DNA of 49,151 nucleotides from an uncultured Oscillospiraceae bacterium. Lineage in GTDB: Bacteria; Bacillota; Clostridia; Oscillospirales; Acutalibacteraceae. A program made the position numbers and the translations under genes. Position 1 is the stretch's first letter; every line of letters starts with the position of its first letter. Positions 8,449 through 17,062 of this stretch are shown in pieces. Below the pieces are notes generated by a model that did not search any database, was not told the origin of the DNA, and saw only the letters and a program-made list of their open reading frames with translations. Where the stretch lies: NCBI GenBank assembly GCA_902492895.1, contig CABUNG010000017.1, positions 1 to 49,151 on the forward strand. Direction: 5' to 3'.

Positions 8449-8850
8449 TTAAACCGGAGTGCCGCCGGCGACACGGGCGTTGTAGGCCACAACCAGGTTG
8501 TTATAGTTCTTGATGAACTTGTACGTGGCGATCAGAGGCCCGAGGCCGAAGAGCAGAGAACCGACCAGAATCCAAAGCAGATAGGTCACACCGCTTTCCT
8601 GCACCGGGACACCAATCCGGGTACCGGTATCCTTGAGCCGTTCACCCTGGGTGTAGTACCAGATAAGGGGATAAATTCCGCAGGTGACGATGTAGAGCAC
8701 CAACGCCAGAGCGGGATTGAAATCCCGATTGTCACCCTGGGCGAGCTGATTGATGCTCTTTGTGGTGATATACACCCAATACAAACCGTAAATGCCACAG
8801 GTGATGATGGTCAGGAAGAACCATCCCCAGAAAGACCGTTGCTTCAGCAA
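8449..8850 (-). CDS. DUF4234 domain-containing membrane protein
   Basis: A 133-residue protein with three or four hydrophobic segments. The N-terminal FWGWFFLTIITCGIYGLYWV and the repeated TCGIYPLIWYY pattern are typical of DUF4234, a family of small membrane proteins with no assigned function. It starts with TTG at 8850, preceded by GAGGAGGAG at about 8 nt; no ATG is available nearby. It lies 58 nt after a DUF2752 gene with no clear promoter between, so the two are probably co-transcribed. Confidence 0.8.
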   Translation of the reverse strand: MLKQRSFWGWFFLTIITCGIYGLYWVYITTKSINQLAQGDNRDFNPALALVLYIVTCGIYPLIWYYTQGERLKDTGTRIGVPVQESGVTYLLWILVGSLLFGLGPLIATYKFIKNYNNLVVAYNARVAGGTPV

Positions 8851-8908
8851 ACCAAACTCCTCCTCAAATGTTTTTCTATGTAAGGCATTTGCCTTATCAC
8901 CATGTCGG

Positions 8909-9304
8909 CTATGCCAAAATATGGAGCGCTTTCAGAATGCGGATCAAAGGTGCGCTGCTGTTGACCGTCATGGGCTCCTCGTGAGGGAAATACAGTACCA
9001 TGCGCACGATATAGACACCTGCAAACAGCACACACGCCAAAACGGTCAGAGCCGCTGCTGCTTTTTGGGGCACCCGGTCAGCGAACAAAAACCAGAACCC
9101 CATAAATGGCAGCGTCCAGAACAGCGGATGCGCCCGGAAAGCCCCAGCGAAATCGCCCCGCAGGAGAGAAAGCCAAGCCCGGGTCATGCCGCAACCGGGA
9201 CAGGGGATTCCCAACAGCTGGTAAACGACACAGCCAAACAAGACGGCCCACAAAATTACCAGACCGCCAGCCAGACAAAGCCCCGGCCAATTCCGCTTTT
9301 TCAC
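8909..9304 (-). CDS. DUF2752 domain-containing membrane protein
   Basis: A 131-residue membrane protein with three hydrophobic segments. LGIPCPGCGMTRAW is the signature of DUF2752, whose function is unknown. The GTG at 9304 is the best start because AGGCGGGAG lies 6 nt upstream. An in-frame ATG at 9331 has no ribosome binding site, and the GTG at 9340 would sit at the predicted transcription start. It is the first gene of a two-gene unit with the DUF4234 gene. Confidence 0.8.
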   Translation of the reverse strand: MKKRNWPGLCLAGGLVILWAVLFGCVVYQLLGIPCPGCGMTRAWLSLLRGDFAGAFRAHPLFWTLPFMGFWFLFADRVPQKAAAALTVLACVLFAGVYIVRMVLYFPHEEPMTVNSSAPLIRILKALHILA

Positions 9305-9346
9305 GAGTTTCTCCCGCCTAAAATGCCACATATTTGACACACATTC

Positions 9347-9375
9347 AGTATATCAAAAAAGCCTTGTGTATGCAA
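9347..9375 (-). promoter_or_regulatory. Promoter of the DUF2752/DUF4234 unit
   Basis: Minus strand: TTGCAT (9375-9370), a 17-nt spacer and TATACT (9352-9347). Confidence 0.65.
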
Positions 9376-9431
9376 TGCGTTTGAAAAAATCCGCGTGTAG
9401 AAGTCCGTAGAAAATGGAGGAAAATCTTTAT

Positions 9432-10626
9432 TTATTCTGCCGATTCCTCAAAAGACAAGTCCTTGTTTTCCAGGTGCTGCTTCACGGAGGACCCGTCGGT
9501 CAACGTCAGGCGGCCAGACACGTCAAAGGAGACATCCCGGATATCCGAGTGGGTGTATTTTTTGATGTCCCGGATGCGGAATCGGTCGCCGGGGGTCAGA
9601 AACGTAAAAGCAACGCCGTGACGCTTGGCCCGTCCTGTCCGTCCGATGCGGTGCAGGTAATATTCGTTCTCGTCCGGAATATCGTAGTTGAAGACGGCTT
9701 CCACATCGTCCACGTCGATACCCCGGGCTGCCACGTCGGTGGCGACGAGAATCTCGAATCGGCCTTCCCGGAAACCGTTCATGACGCGGTTGCGCTGCGC
9801 CTGGGGGATATCCCCATGCAGAGCGTCGGAACTCCGCCCCATCCTGTGCAGCTTTTCGCCCAGCCGCCGGACGGTATTCTTCATATTGCAGAACACCATA
9901 ACCCGCTTCAGTTCCAGCTCGTCGATGATCCGGCACATGTCCTCGAGCCGCCGGTCGCCGGAGGAAATCAGGCCGAATTGAGCGATCCGGGGCCGATTGT
10001 CCCCCTCTGCTTCCACGGTTATTTCCACCGCCGCATGCTGATATTCCCATGCCACATCCATCACTTCACGGGATATGGTGGCGCTGAACATCACGACCTG
10101 CGTATCGCCGGGCGTGGACGTCCTTGATAAAACCCATGTTGAGCATTTCGTCCGCCTCGTCGAGCACGGCGGTATAGACGTTGCCGAGGAACACCGTGCC
10201 GCGGCCCATGTGATCGAGCAGACGGCCCGGCGTCGCCACCAGAATATGCGGGGTTTTCTTCAGAGCGATGAGTTGCTTTTGGATCGGCTGGCCGCCGTAG
10301 ACGGATACGATGCGCACATCGGGCAGGAAGGCCGCAAGCTGGCGCAGTTCTTCGGTAATCTGAATGCAGAGTTCCCGGGTGGGGCAGATGATCACCGCCT
10401 GGGTATCCATTTCGTTCATCCGCAGATTTTCCAGCAGCGGAATGCCGAACGCGCAGGTCTTGCCGGTCCCGGTGGGGGCCTTGGCAATGACGTCGTGACC
10501 GTCCAGCATGGCAGGAATGGTCCGGGCCTGCACCGGGGTGGGGGCGGAGAAGCCCATACGGCGGACGGCCTTCAGCACCTCGGGGGTCAGGTCCAATTGT
10601 TCGAACGTGGTGATGTCTTCGGTCAT
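9432..10626 (-). pseudogene. DEAD-box RNA helicase, broken by a frameshift
   Basis: Two frames together make one DEAD-box ATP-dependent RNA helicase of about 400 residues. The N-terminal frame (10626 to about 10113) holds the Q motif, APTGTGKT, PTRELCIQ, TPGRLLDH and DEADEM. The C-terminal frame (about 10112 to 9432) holds FSATIS, VFCNMKNTV, DVAARGID and HRIGRTGR. The join lies near 10110-10113, where VHA runs directly into PGDTQVVMFSAT. About five residues normally present between GFIKDV and that proline are missing, so a deletion of about 17 nt fits better than one lost base. The ATG at 10626 has an AGAGAGG site. It is either a decayed gene or an assembly error. Helicases of this kind help cold growth and RNA turnover. 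Confidence 0.85.
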
Positions 10627-10730
10627 GCTGATTCCTCTCTGTTCCGGCGTCGCCGGTATATCGTGGATGTGTTTGATTGGCAGTCTATAAAAAAGCCGTT
10701 CTTCGCGGCGGATATACGGGGCATCGGTTT

Positions 10731-10759
10731 AGTATAGCATAAACCGGACGGGGCGGCAA
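10731..10759 (-). promoter_or_regulatory. Promoter of the helicase gene
   Basis: Minus strand: TTGCCG (10759-10754), a 17-nt spacer and TATACT (10736-10731), starting 4 nt after the mtaB stop. The leader is about 100 nt long and has a short GC hairpin followed by six T, which may be an attenuator. Confidence 0.6.
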
Positions 10760-10762
10760 GCC

Positions 10763-12079
10763 TTACGGGACGGGTATGCCCGTACACAGGCCGTCCGACG
10801 CCTCCGTCAGCCGTACCGAAAGGATCGTACCGGGTTCGGGAAGGGTACTTTCATCCGCATGAACGCGGACAGGCAGATAATCGGGGGTGTATCCTTCAGC
10901 GGCACCCGGCGTGTCCCGCGTTTCGATCAGGACCTCGGCCATTTGGCCGACGTGGGCGGCGGCGAAAGCATCCCGGCCGATGGCCGCGGTTTCGGACATG
11001 CGCCCGGCCCGGCGAGTCTTTTCCATCCGGGATATCTGGCCGGGAGCCGTGGCGGCGGGGGTGCCTGCCCGACGGGAATAGGCGAAAACATGGATACGGG
11101 CAAATCCGATCTCTTCCACAAACCGGCGGGACTGTTCAAATTCCTCTTCGGTTTCACCCGGAAACCCCACCATAACGTCGGTGGTTAAGGCGCAGCCGGG
11201 GAAGGCGGCCCGCAGTTCCCGGCAGACCCGGCGGTAATCGTCGGTGGTGTAGCGGCGCCGCATCCGGCGGAGCGTCTCATCACAGCCGCTTTGCAGAGAG
11301 AGATGGAACTGGGGACACAGTCCCGTACAGGCCGGAGAGGCCAGCCGGACAATCACGTCGGACGTCAGGCAGTCGGGTTCCAAAGAACCCAGCCTCACCC
11401 GGTCGATGCCGGTTACGCCGCAGGCGGTTTCGACCGCGTCGCAAAGGGTATGCCCCGTATCTTTGCCGTAGGCCGTCAGGTTGATGCCCACCAGGACGAT
11501 TTCCCGGTAACCCCGCGCCGACAGGGTCTCCAGTTCGGCTCGCAGTTCGCCGAGGGGTTTCGAGCGCACCCGGCCCCGCGCACGCGGAATGACGCAGTAG
11601 GAGCAGAAACGGTCGCAGCCGTCTTCGATTTTGACAAAGGCGCGGGTGCGGCCTTCAAAGGCGTCTATAGACAGGCTTTCAAACGTTTTGCCGTGGGCCG
11701 GAATATCCACGATCCGATGGCCCAGATCGGCGTATTGATGGACGTATCGGGGCAAAGCAGCGCGGGCGGCGTTGCCCAAAACGATATCGGCCTCGAGAAA
11801 AGCCTCGGCTTCTTCCGGGAAAGCCTGTGGCATGCAGCCGGTCAGCACCAGCACGGCCCGCGGATTTTCGCGTCGGCAGCGCCGTAAGAGCTGCCGCAGT
11901 TTCCGGTCGCTTTCCCCTGTCACCGTACAGGAGTTGAGGACGATGACGCCGTCCCCGATATCCGGAGACCCCGGGAGGTATTCGGCTGTTTCATAGCCGT
12001 TTTCCGCCATCAAGCGCATCATGGCCTGCGTCTCGTATTGGTTGACCTTACATCCCAAGGTGTAAAAAAGGGCCTGCAT
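10763..12079 (-). CDS. mtaB: tRNA t6A37 methylthiotransferase MtaB
   Basis: A 438-residue radical SAM enzyme that adds a methylthio group to t6A37 of ANN-decoding tRNAs. The N-terminal domain has cluster cysteines Cys10, Cys51 and Cys82 (YTLGCKVNQYE, LNSCTVTGESD, LTGCMPQ). The radical SAM CDRFCSYC motif is at 155-162. A C-terminal TRAM-like region ends the protein. The KVNQYET sequence favours MtaB over MiaB or RimO. The ATG at 12079 has AGGAGAAGG upstream. The longer frame to 12169 runs across the promoter, so it is rejected. Confidence 0.93.
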   Translation of the reverse strand: MQALFYTLGCKVNQYETQAMMRLMAENGYETAEYLPGSPDIGDGVIVLNSCTVTGESDRKLRQLLRRCRRENPRAVLVLTGCMPQAFPEEAEAFLEADIVLGNAARAALPRYVHQYADLGHRIVDIPAHGKTFESLSIDAFEGRTRAFVKIEDGCDRFCSYCVIPRARGRVRSKPLGELRAELETLSARGYREIVLVGINLTAYGKDTGHTLCDAVETACGVTGIDRVRLGSLEPDCLTSDVIVRLASPACTGLCPQFHLSLQSGCDETLRRMRRRYTTDDYRRVCRELRAAFPGCALTTDVMVGFPGETEEEFEQSRRFVEEIGFARIHVFAYSRRAGTPAATAPGQISRMEKTRRAGRMSETAAIGRDAFAAAHVGQMAEVLIETRDTPGAAEGYTPDYLPVRVHADESTLPEPGTILSVRLTEASDGLCTGIPVP

Positions 12080-12133
12080 GGCGCCTTCTCCTCTCCGAAA
12101 TCCACGTAAACTGTATAATAGACTCAATTTTAC

Positions 12134-12162
12134 ATTATACTCGAAATGTTGACGCTTTTCAA
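12134..12162 (-). promoter_or_regulatory. Promoter of mtaB
   Basis: Minus strand: TTGAAA (12162-12157), a 17-nt spacer and TATAAT (12139-12134). It falls inside the over-extended frame and so supports the start at 12079. Confidence 0.75.
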
Positions 12163-12186
12163 TGGACACTTTGTTTTGTTTCCCGG

Positions 12187-12215
12187 TTGTTTTCCCCGAA
12201 CAAACTGGCTATAAT
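12187..12215 (+). promoter_or_regulatory. Promoter of the HPr-like gene
   Basis: TTGTTT (12187-12192), a 17-nt spacer and TATAAT (12210-12215). The leader would be about 150 nt, long for such a small gene. Confidence 0.6.
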
Positions 12216-12371
12216 AAAAATTGACCACGGCTTTCTTTTCGGTGTTTCGCCGCAGAGGGAAAGATGCCGTGCTTTTAAACGTTTGAAGGATGTATAGAAG
12301 CGATCGCGCTGTTTCCGTGTTCCTGACGGAATCGAGAGGCTGTGTACGGCAGCAGGAAAGGATGAGCGGGC

Positions 12372-12620
12372 ATGTATCAGGCGAACGTGCGTTTTGAAAC
12401 CGTGGTGGAAGCCAAAGCTTTTGTCAGCATCTGCAATGAAATGGATTTTAAAGTCGAATTGTTTTCAGGGCCATACGTGATCGATGCCAAGTCCATCATG
12501 GGCTTGTTCAGCCTGGACTTGTCCAAGCCCATCGAAATGCGCGCGCACTGCCCGGAGGACGGCGGGGATTTTGCAGAACGCATCCGCCCCTATCGGGAGG
12601 CGGCGGAAAACCCGTCCTGA
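12372..12620 (+). CDS. HPr-like protein without the phosphocarrier histidine
   Basis: An 82-residue protein with the HPr fold pattern. VIDAKSIMGLFSLDLSKPIEM matches the regulatory serine region of HPr (VNAKSIMGLMSL); Ser41 corresponds to Ser46, the target of HPr kinase. The active-site GLHARPA segment around His15 is replaced by TVVEAKAFV, so it cannot carry phosphate in the sugar phosphotransferase chain. This resembles Crh, which also lacks His15 and acts as a cofactor in carbon catabolite repression; whether that role holds here is inference. The ATG is preceded by AGGAAAGG. It is a single-gene unit with its own promoter and terminator. Confidence 0.85.
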   Translation: MYQANVRFETVVEAKAFVSICNEMDFKVELFSGPYVIDAKSIMGLFSLDLSKPIEMRAHCPEDGGDFAERIRPYREAAENPS

Positions 12621-12630
12621 ACCGCGGAAG

Positions 12631-12662
12631 AAAGCGGCCTGTCGGATGACAGGCCGCTTTTT
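12631..12662. terminator. Bidirectional terminator between convergent genes
   Basis: A 10-bp stem GCGGCCTGTC/GACAGGCCGC flanked by A on the left and T on the right, so it can serve the HPr-like gene and the minus-strand 3D gene. Confidence 0.85.
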
Positions 12663-12672
12663 GGTATCGGTA

Positions 12673-13731
12673 TTATTCCAGCACATACATCACGATATTC
12701 CGCCGTCCAAAGATGCGGCATTCTTCCACCGTATCCATGAACAGGTCAGCGATGATGATCCCCTTCCTGACGGAGCCGCCCGTATCACAGGCGATGCCGT
12801 AGCCGTAGACGTATTTGCCGTCTGCGGACATGATGAAGAGCTTGGAGCCGTAGGGAATGATCCGGGGATCGACCGCCACGTTGCCCACCTGGGGCTTCCG
12901 CCCGGTCGCCGTCGTCTGGCCCTCGGGGGTATTGTACCAGGTATAGGCGGCGGCGGAGCCGGTCAGGACCTTCTTGTAGTGGACCGGAATGCCGTTCTCG
13001 TCCAGCTCCACGCTGTCTGGAACGGGGGACATCGGCATATTGCCGCCCATACCCACCAGCTTGATCTGCTCAACCGGTTCTTTGGTCACATCTTCAGAGA
13101 TGAGAACCGTGTCGACGACCTGGCCGTCCACCACACAGTCGCGGTAGACCAGGGTTTTCTCCCCCTTCTGGCCTGACTGGATGATTTTCGTCTGGCCGCG
13201 GTCGAGGGAATTCGAATACTTGATGGTGGCCTTATAATCCACGGACACGGTTTTGGTGTATTCCTTGTAAGCCACCCGTTCCACCAGCAGGCTGGTGCCG
13301 GGTCCTACGGCGTCGGTCAGTTCCGCCCCTACCTTGTCAAAAGGCCCAAGCTGCACGCCGGCGAGATCCAGGGCGTCTTGTACGGTCCCGGAGGTCATCT
13401 GAAGGATGATGGTCATGCCGTCGACCGTGACGCTTACGGGATACGCACGGCTGATTTCGATGATATCCTGCTCCAGGTTGACCCGCATGACGTCATGTCC
13501 GCCCAGGGCGACGCCAGCATCCTCCAGTACGGCGATGGGCGTATGGCTCAGGGTCATGACGACCCGGCTGGTATCGCCGTCCACGACCGTGATCGCCCGC
13601 ATATGAACCGTGACGTATGTCACCATCATCGCGCAGGCGGCGGCCAAAGCCGACACAGCCAGCAGACGGCTGCGCAGTATGCGGAGGGCCTGACGGCCGG
13701 CGCGGCACAGGACGTCTTTGTATGTCTTCAT
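12673..13731 (-). CDS. G5 and 3D domain cell-wall protein (YabE-like)
   Basis: A 352-residue exported protein with an N-terminal signal-anchor (about residues 20-43, LAVSALAAACAMMVTYVTV). Two DUF348-type repeats follow, then a G5 domain (EYTKTVSVDYKATIKYSNSL to VDTVLISEDVTKEPVEQI) and a C-terminal 3D domain. The three aspartates are in VAVDPRIIPYG, GIACDTGG and IIADLFMD. 3D domains are lytic transglycosylase-like, so it probably cuts or remodels peptidoglycan, as Rpf/YabE-type proteins do. The ATG at 13731 is chosen because AAAGGG lies about 12 nt upstream; the TTG at 13743 would overlap that site. It has a near-perfect promoter. Confidence 0.88.
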   Translation of the reverse strand: MKTYKDVLCRAGRQALRILRSRLLAVSALAAACAMMVTYVTVHMRAITVVDGDTSRVVMTLSHTPIAVLEDAGVALGGHDVMRVNLEQDIIEISRAYPVSVTVDGMTIILQMTSGTVQDALDLAGVQLGPFDKVGAELTDAVGPGTSLLVERVAYKEYTKTVSVDYKATIKYSNSLDRGQTKIIQSGQKGEKTLVYRDCVVDGQVVDTVLISEDVTKEPVEQIKLVGMGGNMPMSPVPDSVELDENGIPVHYKKVLTGSAAAYTWYNTPEGQTTATGRKPQVGNVAVDPRIIPYGSKLFIMSADGKYVYGYGIACDTGGSVRKGIIIADLFMDTVEECRIFGRRNIVMYVLE

Positions 13732-13820
13732 GGTTGTAACCAACCCTTTCCGGTTTTCTTTCGGCTTTTGCAGAGATCCAAAAGCACTACGGATTCATCC
13801 GGATTTTGGTGCCGCTTTGT

Positions 13821-13849
13821 ATTATACGCACACCAAATCGCCTTGTCAA
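13821..13849 (-). promoter_or_regulatory. Consensus promoter of the G5/3D gene
   Basis: Minus strand: TTGACA (13849-13844), a 17-nt spacer and TATAAT (13826-13821), a full match to the housekeeping consensus. Confidence 0.85.
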
Positions 13850-14569
13850 ACCGCGTTTTTGTGGCCATCTTTGTAAATTATGCACAAACATATGCGGGAT
13901 TCGACTAAAAACAACCGGTCTTCCGGCGGGCTTTTTGCGCGGGTTTGGCCTCGCGGCCATCCGGGTTAGTTTTCCGGATTTTCGACGAAACCTCCACGGT
14001 TTACCGGATCTCCAGCTTTAGTTTGGTACAATTCGTCCCGTTATATTCCAAATCCTAACAATTTTACCATTTTGAAATCAAGATGCATGTTTTTGCGGAA
14101 ATTTTGTGCAAGCAGACAAAAGTTACAGGATTGTAACCCCCTTTTTGAGCCGAAAAAGGGGCGTAATACCCCCAAATTCGCACCTGTTCGACCATTTCGG
14201 CATAAATATTTATACAAAACAAGTAAATAATATACAAACGCTGAATGGATTACCAATTGATTCGGATGATTCGACGGGGATATCGTGCGTCGGACGGAAG
14301 GCAATGTCTTATATATAGGTAATAAAAAGGAATAAAACGGACCGGCAAAAGCCGGCCCGTTTTTTGCTTGCTGACAAAAATGGATGGAAGCCTCGAAGGA
14401 CAGAATACCCAGAATTCTATAACCAAGGAGGTTGGCCATCTGAAAATTCACACCCGGATCGATCCTACAGAAGTGGGGAACGGAGGATATATGGCTGTGT
14501 TCCGGGCATTGGTTGGGGCATGCTGAACCCGGCCGGACTCTCGTACCTGCCCAAGCCGTTTCAACTTCG
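13850..14569. other. Long AT-rich intergenic region without a supported gene
   Basis: No frame here looks like a recognised protein. It holds two adjacent hairpins, GTTACA-GGAT-TGTAAC (14122-14137) and CCCCTTTTT/AAAAAGGGG (14138-14161), and a terminator-like hairpin at 14337-14365. A 28-codon frame at 14440-14526 has AAGGAGG upstream but only a CTG start. It could be decayed sequence or carry an unrecognised small RNA. Confidence 0.5.
14337..14365 (+). terminator. Orphan terminator-like hairpin
   Basis: ACGGACCGGC and GCCGGCCCGT around an AAAA loop with one A:C mismatch, then six T. On the minus strand the mismatch becomes a G-U pair but the T run is weaker. No gene ends here on the plus strand. 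Confidence 0.5.
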
Positions 14570-14603
14570 AAAAAAGGCATGAATGCTTGCATTCATGCCT
14601 TTT
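14570..14603 (-). terminator. Terminator of the large membrane-anchored protein gene
   Basis: Near-perfect 32-nt palindrome with 15-nt arms (AAAAGGCATGAATGC and its complement, 14572-14603). On the minus strand it ends in six T, 41 nt after the stop codon. Confidence 0.85.
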
Positions 14604-14644
14604 GGTGTTTTTCTATTTCTGTGTTCTTTCGCTCTGTCCAACCG

Positions 14645-16309
14645 TTATTCGAAGCGGACGACCTGCAGGGGGGATCCTTCTCCGCTGCAGGAGACGGTGA
14701 TTTCGTCTCCCGCGTGAAGGAAGGGCAGACGGCTGGAGAGGGAAATGTCGGCGATATAAACGGTATCCGCCCCTTCAAAACGGAAATAGTACCGGGTGTT
14801 GCCGCCTTCGACGACCGGCACGATATCCCGGATAACGCCGGTGACCGGTTCACCCACGGGGGATTCCTCGGTTGCGCCCCGCACGCTGCGGAAGTTGTCG
14901 AGCGCGGCTTCCTTGGAGTCGCCGATGCCGACAAGCTGGTATTGCTGTACATCCACAAAGGCGTACATCTTAACCAGTCCGGCCCGGTCTTTAAGGGACA
15001 TGAAGTAGGTTGGACGGTCGTCGATATTCAGCAGGATGGGGAAGGTGGAGACATAATTGAGATGCTGCACCTTTCCCTGTGCAGAGGACATGGCGGAATT
15101 CTCCTCCGCGCCCGGAACGGGATAGAATTTGGTTTCCTTGGTCCGCATGTTGACCAGAACGAAGCCGACGTTGGATTGATCCCCCGTCACCGACGTCATA
15201 CCGGTGTAGAGATACACGTCGTCGTTATTGGCGAGGTAGTTGTAACCATCGGTGGTGCGCAGCACACCCCTCTGGCCGAAATAGGAGTTCCAGAAACCCG
15301 ATTGGAACCGGCCGTTGTACCCCAGCTGTTCGAGCACCAGATCGGCCCGATAGAGCAGATCGACCCAGGTGGGGACATTTTCCACCTTATAATAGGCAGA
15401 CTCCCCCGTCACGGCATTCGTGAGGATGGCGCCCTCGACATCGAGACCCGACCAGACGCCGATGCGGTAGGTCATGGTGGGGGTGATCCAATAGGGCATG
15501 CCGCTGTCGTCGATTTCAAAGGAGGAGGAATCGAAGATCTTGGTGGGATACTGAAACCGGAGATGCCGTTCGAGATCCCGGAAGAAATACTCGGTGGGCG
15601 AGTATTTGATGCCCTGATCCAGCCGGACGAGATCGGCTTCCATGTTGACCATGTCCACCCGGATATAACCGGGGATGCCGTTCTTTTGATTGGTAAACCA
15701 CTTGAACAGATCGGCGTAGACCAGCGGTGTCACCCGGACCGGACGGCCGCCGAAATTGATCTGGGTATAGTCGGGTGCGATCTCAAACTGAGAGACGAGA
15801 TCGGACATCTCCCCGAGTTTCCGTTTGCCGAGCTGTGTGGCGGAATCCCGGTCCACCACCGGAATACGGTCCATATTCTCTGCTTTGGCGATGTCCTCAG
15901 TGAAATTGCCGTCTTCTCTGACGATCAGATCCTTATAGCCGTCTGCGTTGAACAGGGTGACGCCTGTCAGAGAGGCGAGGATCATCAGCACGACGATGCC
16001 GCCGCAGCACCAGAGCAGGACCTTCGCCCATTTTTTCATGCCGGGCAGATGAGGCAGGGCGGGCAGATGGACCTTGGTACCCCCGAAATCCACCACGGTG
16101 TCGTTCTTGCGGGAACTCTCTTTCGCTTTCGCACCCGAAAGGCCGGCCGCGGAAAAGACTACCAAGACGATCAGGAGGCAGACGATGAGGAACATCCAGA
16201 AATCCGGACAGCGTGGGTTGATTGGCGGCAGCCAGAACCAGTAAAGCAGCGCCGCGGCGACCAGGCTCACGAGCCCGGAGATGACGGCGCGTCTGACGGG
16301 ATGTTTCAT
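14645..16309 (-). CDS. Membrane-anchored protein of unknown function with a large extracytoplasmic domain
   Basis: A 554-residue protein I do not recognise by name. Three hydrophobic segments lie in the first third: one near the N-terminus (ISGLVSLVAAALLYWFWL), one soon after (FWMFLIVCLLIVLVVFSAAGL) and one around residue 110-130 (VLLWCCGGIVVLMILASLTGV). About 420 residues follow that look globular and, by topology, outside the cell. That part is rich in Tyr, Asp and Asn, contains YFFRDLERHLRFQYPTKIF and TYRIGVWSGLDVEGAI, and has no enzyme motif I can name. The ATG at 16309 has GGAAAGGAC about 10 nt upstream; the longer frame to 16435 overlaps the promoter. It is monocistronic. Confidence 0.8.
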   Translation of the reverse strand: MKHPVRRAVISGLVSLVAAALLYWFWLPPINPRCPDFWMFLIVCLLIVLVVFSAAGLSGAKAKESSRKNDTVVDFGGTKVHLPALPHLPGMKKWAKVLLWCCGGIVVLMILASLTGVTLFNADGYKDLIVREDGNFTEDIAKAENMDRIPVVDRDSATQLGKRKLGEMSDLVSQFEIAPDYTQINFGGRPVRVTPLVYADLFKWFTNQKNGIPGYIRVDMVNMEADLVRLDQGIKYSPTEYFFRDLERHLRFQYPTKIFDSSSFEIDDSGMPYWITPTMTYRIGVWSGLDVEGAILTNAVTGESAYYKVENVPTWVDLLYRADLVLEQLGYNGRFQSGFWNSYFGQRGVLRTTDGYNYLANNDDVYLYTGMTSVTGDQSNVGFVLVNMRTKETKFYPVPGAEENSAMSSAQGKVQHLNYVSTFPILLNIDDRPTYFMSLKDRAGLVKMYAFVDVQQYQLVGIGDSKEAALDNFRSVRGATEESPVGEPVTGVIRDIVPVVEGGNTRYYFRFEGADTVYIADISLSSRLPFLHAGDEITVSCSGEGSPLQVVRFE

Positions 16310-16406
16310 AACGGATTTGTCCTTTCCGGGCCGTATGGCCCACGGCTTTTGCCGGAGCAAAAGCGGTTCCAAGCATCGTGCGGCCCGCCGGGCCGCTCTG
16401 CCTTCC

Positions 16407-16435
16407 ATCCTACCATAGAAAGAACAGGGAGACAA
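16407..16435 (-). promoter_or_regulatory. Promoter of the large membrane-anchored protein gene
   Basis: Minus strand: TTGTCT (16435-16430), a 17-nt spacer and TAGGAT (16412-16407). It is divergent from the promoter at 16444-16472, with only 8 nt between the two -35 boxes. Confidence 0.5.
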
Positions 16436-16443
16436 GTAAAGGT

Positions 16444-16472
16444 TTTATAAAGATGCGGCGGTGTGCTATACT
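16444..16472 (+). promoter_or_regulatory. Promoter of the GrpB-family gene
   Basis: TTTATA (16444-16449), a 17-nt spacer and TATACT (16467-16472). Confidence 0.55.
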
Positions 16473-16519
16473 TATAGATCCGGAGGCAACGGGCTGAGGA
16501 AAAGGGAGGGGGATCAAAC

Positions 16520-17062
16520 ATGCAGGGAGTGGAACGGTATAAAGTAAGGCTGCTGCCGCATGATGAACGGTGGCGCAGCGAATTCGAGGAAACCAAGATA
16601 CGACTACGAGTATTGTGGAAAGAAAACGTGGTGGATATCCAACATTTTGGAAGCACGTCGATCCAAGGTGTTTGGGCGAAGCCGATCCTGGATGTTGCTG
16701 TCGTCCTGAAATCGTTTGACGAACTCGATGCGGAAGCCATGACGCGCGCGGGCTACGATGACTGCGGCTTCCAGGACCCGGACCATACCCGCCGCCTGTT
16801 TGTCCTTCGCGGAGATAACGAGGTATCCCTGCATCACATCCACTGCTATGAGCCGGACGACGCGGACTTCAAACGGTGTATCGGCTTTCGTGATTATCTG
16901 AATAGCCATCCGAAGGAAGCTCAGGAATACTCCGAGCTGAAACGGAAACTTGCCGAGAAATATCCGGAGGATCGGTTTGCCTACACCGATGCCAAATGGG
17001 GATTTGTCAAATCCATTTATGATGCTTTGTTCCTGTCGGATCAAGCTGTTTCAGAAAAATAA
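16520..17062 (+). CDS. GrpB family protein (nucleotidyltransferase fold)
   Basis: A 180-residue protein of the GrpB/UPF0157 family. QHFGSTSIQGVWAKPILDVAVV contains the G-S-T-S and D-x-[AV] elements of the nucleotidyltransferase-like fold. RLFVLRGDNEVSLHHIHCYEPDD and a C-terminal YTDAKWGFVKSIYDAL helix are family-like. Members occur alone or fused to dephospho-CoA kinase; the reaction is unsettled. AAAGGGAGG lies about 9 nt before the ATG. The last 22 nt overlap the 3' end of asnB on the other strand, with no terminator between. Confidence 0.87.
   Translation: MQGVERYKVRLLPHDERWRSEFEETKIRLRVLWKENVVDIQHFGSTSIQGVWAKPILDVAVVLKSFDELDAEAMTRAGYDDCGFQDPDHTRRLFVLRGDNEVSLHHIHCYEPDDADFKRCIGFRDYLNSHPKEAQEYSELKRKLAEKYPEDRFAYTDAKWGFVKSIYDALFLSDQAVSEK

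Noticed and set aside
14440..14526. A 28-codon plus-strand frame with AAGGAGG at good spacing
   Set aside because: Its only start is CTG, there is no promoter, and one short peptide cannot be supported without conservation data.
14041..14592. A 183-codon minus-strand frame in the intergenic region
   Set aside because: It crosses two hairpins and a terminator and has no ribosome binding site. The repeated LLG-type pieces inside it are too short to mean homology.
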